The notes under the pieces: generated by a model
Databases searched by the model: none
What the model saw: only the letters and a program-made list of their open reading frames with translations
What the model was told of the DNA's origin: nothing
NCBI RefSeq assembly: GCF_964355755.1
Contig: NC_092675.1
Location: 14,523,312 to 14,587,311, forward strand
Reading direction: 5' to 3'
Source: Antedon mediterranea
Taxonomy: Eukaryota; Echinodermata; Crinoidea; Comatulida; Antedonidae
Length of the DNA: 64,000 nt
In this document: positions 57,488-64,000 of the stretch, in pieces
How the letters are laid out: every line of letters begins with the position of its first letter
Numbering within the stretch: position 1 is the stretch's first letter
Made by a program: the position numbers and the translations under genes

Positions 57488-58769
57488 GTGTGTAACCGAA
57501 TTGTCCGCCAGAGAGAGTTTAAGGGCATATTTACATAAATTTGTATTTTGTACATTATTATGAATCAATTACAAATTATAGCAACAGGTACGTTCTATAT
57601 AAACATCAGATAAGCCGTTGATTTCATCTCCCAACAACGTGCCATTATTTGGAATGGATGGGGTTGGGGGAGGTATAGTGTGAAGGGATAGGCCTACATT
57701 TGGCGATATTCTGTCACCGAAAAAAATATGATATAAATTTAATTTTTAAATGTGATACTTCTAGACTGAGACAAGTCTTGACTATACACATACACATCGT
57801 ACCGTATTTGAATGTCCGTTTAAAAATAGCAGAGAAATGCAGTTTGTTTTAATATAGATATAGGCCTATGCAGTTTGTCCACCAGAGGGAGTTTTTGGAC
57901 CACCTACGTTCTTTTTTAACTCAATAATTTGTCTAGGTGTGATCGTGTATTTGAGCTTGGATGGGGAGGGGGGGGGGTTCATGTTTGGTCGATAATATGT
58001 TGAACGGAGGGGGTGGGAGGGGGTATGGTGTGTAGAGATAGGCCTACACCGTGTGTAACTGAAGTCTCCGCCAGAGAGAGTTTAAGGGCATCTTTACATT
58101 AATTTGTATTTAGTACATTTATATGGATCAATTACAAATTATAGCAACAGGTACGTTCTATATAAGCATCAGATAAGCCGTTGATTTCATCGCCCAAAAA
58201 CGTTCCAATATTTGTTATAACGGTAAAGATAGCCAAACTGTCCACTAGAGAGACAGTTTATTGAATTACGATATTCTGTCACCGAAAAAAATTTGATTTA
58301 TAACATTTAATTTTTTAAATGTGATACTTCCAGACTGAGATAAATTATCAGTCTTGACTATACATCGTACCGTTTTTTTAATGTCCGTTTAAAAATAGCA
58401 GAGAAATACAGTTTGTTTTAATATAGATATAGGCCTAATATGCAGTTTGTCTACCAGAGTGAGTTTTTGGACCTACGTTCTTAATAATTTGTCTGGGTGT
58501 GATCGTGTATTTGAGCATGGATGGGGAGGGGGAGAGAGTTGGTCAATATGTTGAACGGAGGGGGAGTGGGATGGTGTGGACGTGAAGGGATAAGCCTACA
58601 CCTTGTGTAACCGAATTGTCCGCCAAAGAGTGTTTAAGGGCATCTTTACATAAATTTTTATTTTGTACATTTATATGAATCAATTACAAATTATAGCAAC
58701 AGGTACGTTCTATATAAACATCAGATAAGCCGTTGATGTCATCGCCCAACCGTTTACGTTTATTTATCA

Positions 58770-59290
58770 ATTTAATTTAACGTTGAAATCCAGTCGAATT
58801 TGGTTAAAAGGATATGTTTTCAATGTTGAAAAAAGATTGAAAGAGGTAGTTATAAATTATGCTTTCATGTTTTAACCCCTTTACAGTATTACGTTTCTTT
58901 AGCAATCTCTTTTCAACGTTAATTTAACGTTAAAATCGAGTTGGCATTTTTGGTTAAAATGACAACATGTTTTCATCATTGAATAAAAGTTGAAATTATG
59001 TTTTCATGTTTTAACTCCATTACAGTATTACGTTTCTATATCAATCTCATTTCAACGATAATTTAACGTTATAATCGAGCTGGCTTTTGGTTAAAATGGC
59101 AACATGATTTGAATTGAACATTGTGTTACGTTTATAACACAATATAATGTTAACGTTAATTCAACGTTAAAATGCATTTGGCATTTTTGGTTAAAATGAC
59201 AACATTTTTTCAACATTGAATAAAGGTTGAAATTACATTGTGTTAACGCCATTATTACGTTTGTTTTTCAATATTATTTCAACGTTAAGA
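58770..59290 (+). repeat. Tandem repeat of about 125 bp
   Basis: Four diverged copies share TTCAACGTTAATTTAACGTT, GGTTAAAATGACAACATG and CATTGAATAAAAGTTGAAAT. They are rich in AACGTT palindromes. Confidence 0.8.
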
Positions 59291-60499
59291 TGTATTGTCC
59301 CTTTGACTAATTCAACAAAATAAATTTATTTAAAAAAATTAATATTTCGAAAAAAAGTTGGTCATTTTGAAGTATCATAATAGTTATTAACTTTCACCAA
59401 AAATTAGTCGAAAAAAGTTGATTTAAAATTAAAACAAAACAGTAGACACAAGTATGAATATTTTCATAACCCAATTTATCCATTTTTAAACTTAACCTTA
59501 TTTTTGCATGCAGATGTCATTTGTCCATTCGTCTACAAGCCTTACGTTTTACTATTACAAATGTCTTAATTAAATGCACTGTGTTGAAGGGTACAGTATG
59601 TTTGAATTTACAGTTTGTCTGTAATATTTCTGCTACAGTATTCTGTAGTATTTTGAAAGATATGCTACTTAAATTAGGGTGTATTTAAAACAATAATCAT
59701 AATGAAGGTTACATTGGTTAAACATTAAATTATTACCCGAACCTTACTTTCTTTAAAAAAAATACAAATAATAAGTCAATCTATCAATATTCATGATAGT
59801 TTGCTCCTATGGAATTTATAAATTATATCTTATGTTTAGGAAGTCTTTTTTATGTTTTACATTGTAATGTTTAATGTCTTTTGGAAACTCAGACCAAAAA
59901 TCCTTTTTTTTTAGATTCCACATATCATTTTTAACAAGGCTTTTTCTTGTAATTTGTTTTATAAAATTGTATGTACTGTGAAACAATAAAAATGATATGA
60001 AAAATTAATATGATTTTGAAATTATGAAGAATCAGATATACAGTAATTCGGTAAATAATGGCCAATGTAGTACACAGTAGTATAACAATAACAGTATAAT
60101 AATGCTGCGCAGGATATAGCTATGCTAGTTAATGATACTATAGTATTATATGCAAAGGATGGCCACCGGCGACGGTTTTCAGTCGTTCCTCTACAATACG
60201 GACAATGCAGTTATTTTTTAGGCCTACGTTGTGTGATGTCTAGCATTAATTTGTTTGTTTTAAGGTTGTTATAGTTTTGATGTTATTTTTTAATGTATTC
60301 ATCATGTGGAGATCTAAGATGGGATAAACCACCTGCAAGAAACAGGTTAGATTCACAGAATATTCTACTGATAAAAATATTGTATATAAAAACCGAACAG
60401 AAAAAAATCGATATACAAAACACCTCGGATTATGGTCTATCAAACTGCCATTTGGATATGTCGACGCAACTCGAGGAAAAGTGACGCTTTAGTAACGCA
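59291..60499. other. No gene recognised
   Basis: AT-rich. 59,288-59,410 shares ends with the TTAA MITE at 46.8 kb. Short open frames at 60,246-60,484 have no motif. Confidence 0.5.
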
Positions 60500-60700
60500 A
60501 TTTACTTACAGAAACAAAGTACATATAATTTTTCCCTCTAAAAAAATGTTATCGTCAGGAATATGTTCCCCCTGGCAGACATACCACCTTGCAGACATTA
60601 CAGAAACAAAGTACAGATATTTTCCCTTTAAAAAAAATGGTATCGTCGAGAATATGTTCCCCTGGCGGACATACCGCCTGGCAGACATACCGCATGGCGG
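60500..60700 (+). repeat. Tandem duplication of about 95 bp
   Basis: Two copies contain TTACAGAAACAAAGTACA, TTTTCCCT, AATATGTTCCCC and GGCAGACATACC. The GCGGACATACCGCCTGGCAG words continue to about 60,710. Confidence 0.8.
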
Positions 60701-60734
60701 ACAGTCTGCAGCAGGATCTCTATCCTTCCTTCTG

Positions 60735-60855
60735 ACTCAACATCGTCTTCTTCTTCCTCATCGTCATTTTCAAATTCCCCAGCCTTTCTCAAAGGCTCAT
60801 ATTGGTATGGCTGAATTTCTAACGGAAAAGTTTCTTCTTCGGAATCGGAATACAT
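60735..60855 (-). pseudogene. Paralogous first exon of the P2X7-like gene
   Basis: Start codon at 60,855 on the minus strand; MYSDSEEETFPLEIQPYQYE and the acidic stretch are almost identical to the exon at 22,011. Similarity ends after VESEGR, where unrelated repeat sequence begins, and no later exon follows. The upstream side (60,857-61,115) is also conserved but lacks the 1.46-kb palindromic element, so this is the empty-site copy. Confidence 0.85.
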
Positions 60856-61130
60856 TTTGCGAGGATTGGCTTTTTCATGTACTCATCCAGCGTGATCGTT
60901 TTCAGGGAAGATAGCGAAACCCGATATGACGTCACGACTGTAAAGTTAATGAGTTGGCTCTAAACGCTGACTGGTCGGAAAAATCGTATTTTCAAACGTC
61001 GATTTTAGCGGTAAAAATTGCATAAAACATTTCAAAAAACCTAATATATATTTTATTATACCTAAACAATCATCACAAATACTCAAATAGGTGTTGACAT
61101 TTCTGCTTTAAAGAAAAATAGGTTTCGCCA

Positions 61131-61176
61131 GGGCTCGAACAACCGGGACCTTCTGCAACCACTACACTACGAAACC
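61131..61176 (-). pseudogene. tRNA-Val-like sequence lacking the anticodon arm
   Basis: On the minus strand: acceptor GGTTTCG pairs fully with CGAAACC, a D-arm-like TAGTGTAGTGGTT is present, then the anticodon stem 5' half and loop are missing and GCAGAAGGTCCCGG follows. The T arm has two extra bases. It cannot be a working tRNA. Confidence 0.7.
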
Positions 61177-61397
61177 TCTTGCACTAAAAATGTGGGTTAC
61201 ACAAAGTTTTTTAATCCATTTACATTACAGAATAAATATGGTAATAAGCACAAAGCAAAAGAAACATGTGTAAAAGTGATAATTACCGATTACACAAAAT
61301 AGTTATTTAAAAAAATAATAAAAATAAGATATACCTGTACTGTGTATAATTATCATATTGCGTATACAGTACTTTTCACCATAAAATTTAAAAAAAA

Positions 61398-61469
61398 GGT
61401 TTCGCCCGGGCTCGAACCAGGTACCTTCTGCGTGTTAAGCAAACGTGATAACCACTACGCCAAGAAGCC
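61398..61469 (-). tRNA. tRNA-Val (AAC)-like gene or pseudogene
   Basis: 72 nt on the minus strand. The T arm CCTGG TTCGAGC CCGGG pairs, and contains a B-box GGTTCGAGCCC. The anticodon arm TTTGC TTAACAC GCAGA gives anticodon AAC. The D-arm region is GCGTAGTGGTTATCAC. The acceptor GGCTTCT against CGAAACC pairs at only five of seven positions and the D stem has a mismatch, so it is probably a tRNA-derived repeat and not a working gene. Confidence 0.6.
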
Positions 61470-61920
61470 GCATATAACTACCTTACGCTGTGTGGTGTGT
61501 CACACATTGTGGCTTCTTAATTAAACAAATTAATTAACAAACAAGCATGAAAGAAGCTGTAATGACGTCATAAGACCGGATGTAACGTCACATACACATC
61601 AATAACCGCGCTACCAAATACGGCTATACGGTACCATCTTCGAGACGTGATATGGCTGCATCCGGTTTGAAATTAAAAAATCCGGCTCTATATGCTTTGA
61701 GGACATGTCCCTGTAGTATATTCATGCTAAATCCGAGCTCAATACTACAACGAATAAGGGAGTAGTACTTTATAAATCGCACTTTTTGCTCAATAGTGTC
61801 TGGATGGTAGAAGAAGAGGAAAAGATGAGAGAGTCCTGGACTCAGGTACCCCGAGTAATAAAACGAGATATACTCTATATCATATTACGTATACAGTATA
61901 TTTCACCATAAAGCGAAATA

Positions 61921-61986
61921 GGTTTCGCCAGGGCTCGAACAACCGGGACCTTCTGCGTGTTGTTAAGCAGACTTGACTACGAAACC
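61921..61986 (-). pseudogene. tRNA-Val-like sequence lacking part of the D arm
   Basis: Acceptor GGTTTCG/CGAAACC is intact and the anticodon region TCTGCTTAACAACACGCAGA is present with three extra bases; most of the D arm is gone. This is the second-block equivalent of 61,131-61,176, with a different deletion. Confidence 0.65.
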
Positions 61987-62199
61987 TCTTGCACTAAAAA
62001 TGTGGGTTACACAAAGTTTTTTAATCCATTTACATTACAGAATAAATATGGTAATAAGCACAAAGCAAAAGAAACATGTGTAAAAGTGATAATTACCGAT
62101 TACACAAAATAGTTATTTAAAAAAATAAAAATAAGATATACTGTGTATAATTATCATATTGCGTATACAGTACTTTTCACCATAAAATAAAAAAAAAAA

Positions 62200-62273
62200 G
62201 GTTTCGCCCGGGCTCGAACCAGGTACCTTCTGCGTGTTAAGCAAACGTGATAACCACTATACGCCAAGAAGCC
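62200..62273 (-). tRNA. tRNA-Val (AAC)-like copy in the second block
   Basis: Same as 61,398-61,469 but with two extra bases after the acceptor/D junction (ACTATACGCC against ACTACGCC on the + strand). Anticodon AAC and T arm are unchanged. Probably a pseudogene. Confidence 0.5.
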
Positions 62274-62680
62274 GCATATAACTACCTTACGCTGTGTGGT
62301 GTGTCACACATTGTGGCTTCTTAATTAAACAAATTAATTAACAAACAAGCACGAATGTGCAATACTCGGGGTACAGCGAAAGAAGCTGTAATGACGTCAT
62401 ATGACCGGATGTGACGTCATATACACGTCAATAACCTACCAAATACGGCTATATGGTACCATCTTCGAGACGTCATATGGCTGCATCCGGTTTGAAATTT
62501 AAAAATCCGGCTCTATAGATTTGAGGACATGTCCCTGTAGTATATTCATGCCAAATCCCAGCTCAATACTACAACTAATAAGGGAGTAGTACTTTAAAAA
62601 TCGCACTTTTTACTCAATAGTGTCCAGATGGAGGAAGAGGAGGAGAAAATGAGTAAGTCCTAGACTCGGGTACCCCGAGT

Positions 62681-64000
62681 AAAAAGTGGAACAATAGCGT
62701 CGATGTGAAAACTAATGTTATCAAATCTAAGTTTCGCGGTACATCTGAGATAGATAAGGTAGGTATCCATGGCGGAGATTTGTACCGAAGTTTTTGCATT
62801 GTGCTCGCCTATGTCAGAATTAACCATAATCAATTCAATTCAAATAAACATTTATTTCTTTCATTCATATTTGAGTAAAAAACATTATAATTTCTGATAT
62901 TTTATAAATAAATATTTATTTTTTTTTTTTTTTGAGATTTAATACAGTAAATCATAATGTATAAAAAGATAATTCAGTTATATACAAAATGAAAGAGGCA
63001 AAAAAACCCAAGAAAGTATCGATCAATTGGAAACAAAAATCCAATTGAAACTTGTATGTTGGGAAGCCATGTAAGAAGATTATATACTTATATATATAAA
63101 TGTAAACATATAACTACACATATACATAAAGATCAACACACACACACACACACACCAACAGAAAAGGAAGCAATTTCGAAAAAGTTTCTAAAGTTAAAAA
63201 AATAATTTATATATAGATGCATTAAAGGTAACTTTAGCATAGAAATGTAGCAGAGTACAGATTTAAATACAGTACGTTGAAATCACTGGTTTGTTTTTAG
63301 AGAAAATATAACTTTAGCAAAATAATTCAAATTTACTTATTTATAGATAGAAATTGTTGAATTTAGGTGACAATAATCATTAAAATGCTGGATAAGTACT
63401 GTATATGAGAAAAGCAAAGATTCAAGTACATGTATAGTATATAGCCTGTACAGTAGAATCAAGGATTATAAATTAATTCAAAATTCCTTGCTAAATAAGA
63501 TTTACTATCTGGGCCCACAATAAGTGAAAAGATGCAGTATATTCCACTGGAGTATGTTTAATTATATGCATAGGCCTACAGTAGACTTTATGGTGTAATC
63601 ACTCTTACTACAATGCTACAATATCCCCTTCCTGTGGCAAGATACTGGTTAATTAAATGCATGATGTATTATACTGTACTAAATTTTTCTCACTCTGTTC
63701 ATAACTGTATGTTTACCACAAAATATAATACTGTATATTCTGGGTATTTTTTTTTTATTAATAGTTCACTTGGTTATAATGTAAATCAATGGCAATCACA
63801 TGGATAAAAGTACAAAATAAACTGGTCACTCTTCTGCAAACAATAATAAATCAAAATTAATAATTATAGTCCCATTCTATACGTTTTTTATATTTAATTT
63901 AAGGTCACAAAGTAGATTTAATGTTTAATGTAAAACAAATACGATAAGGTCCTATTGTAATAACTTGTTTCGTCTGTAAATGGTAAAAAATTTAAGTCGA
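62681..64000. other. No gene; simple repeats
   Basis: A T-run at 62,918-62,934 and an (AC)n run at 63,138-63,154. The rest is AT-rich without a supported gene or larger repeat. Confidence 0.55.

Larger units (their letters stand above)
52660..58760 (+). repeat. Satellite array, units of 551-590 bp, split by a LINE
   Basis: Units start near 52,806, 53,394, 57,503, 58,067 and 58,618 (TGTCCGCCAGAGAGAGTTTA). Each contains GCAACAGGTACGTTCTATAT, ATCAGATAAGCCGTTGATTT, ACTATACATCGTACCGTTTT, TAGCAGAGAAATGCAGTTTG, GTTTGTCCACCAGAGGGAGT and a G-rich stretch before GGATAGGCCTACACCGTGTG. The second unit is interrupted at 53,904 by the LINE. One unit (57,503-58,066) carries a rearranged piece. Confidence 0.9.
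61117..62680. repeat. Two tandem blocks of about 790 bp carrying tRNA-like units
   Basis: Each block has: a short tRNA-like unit, GCACTAAAAATGTGGGTTAC, an AT-rich stretch, a fuller tRNA-like unit, TGTGTGGTGTGTCACACATT, GAAGCTGTAATGACGTCATA, GAGGACATGTCCCTGTAGTA and GACTCAGGTACCCCGAGTAA. The second block begins near 61,910. A 5'-truncated third block lies at 18,995-19,350. Confidence 0.88.

Noticed and set aside
61398-61469. Functional tRNA-Val gene
   Set aside because: Two acceptor mismatches, a D-stem mismatch, and location in a tandem repeat with broken sister copies make a pseudogene or SINE more likely; kept only as tRNA-like.

Overview
The window is eukaryotic nuclear DNA, AT-rich and dominated by transposable elements. 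Spliced genes with GT..AG introns, an L2/CR1-type LINE, Ty3/gypsy remains, many palindromic MITEs and several satellites all point to an invertebrate animal. The mix of families (THAP, MADF, P2X7-like and HECT proteins beside XPG/CXC transposon proteins) fits a marine deuterostome such as an echinoderm or hemichordate, but the species is not proven. No ordinary housekeeping gene is recognisable.

Layout. 1-5.3 kb: AT-rich repeats and a broken Academ-like transposon gene (XPG-type nuclease plus CXC zinc motif). 6.6-11.5 kb: a decayed Ty3/gypsy retrotransposon whose gag is split by a fold-back MITE with a 10-bp target duplication. 11.9-12.8 kb: a 0.9-kb palindromic MITE, seen again whole at 49.6-50.5 kb and split in two by the large element below. 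14.4-17.9 kb: a second Academ-like element with terminal inverted repeats and a 3-bp target duplication, holding a LINE fragment. 18.5-27.5 kb: satellites, a 1.46-kb element made of 20-bp palindromic units, a broken P2X7-like gene, and a THAP exon with a palindromic element in its intron.

Main discovery: 27,733-48,181 reads as one 20.4-kb mobile element. It has about 0.64-kb inverted terminal repeats built from 20-bp palindromic units, termini TACGGGG/CCCCGTA, and a perfect 6-bp target duplication (TATCTC) inside a copy of the 0.9-kb MITE whose uninterrupted sequence is present elsewhere in the window. It carries a multi-exon HECT-type ubiquitin ligase gene (30.1-36.9 kb) and a two-exon DDE integrase gene (39.5-40.8 kb), both on the + strand and with the readable frames kept open, plus a decayed kinase-like fragment. 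No DNA polymerase, ATPase or capsid gene was seen, so it is not a typical Polinton/Maverick despite the size, 6-bp duplication and integrase. The 1.46-kb element at 20.3-21.8 kb has the same style of termini (TACG..CGTA), a 6-bp duplication and 20-bp palindromic units, and looks like a small relative; its empty site is preserved in an inverted paralogous copy at 61.1 kb.

48.4-64 kb: short tandem arrays, a MADF exon, an inverted copy of part of the P2X7-like gene, a 0.55-0.59-kb satellite into which a nearly complete LINE with one open 1,039-codon frame has inserted, and tandem blocks carrying tRNA-Val-like sequences.
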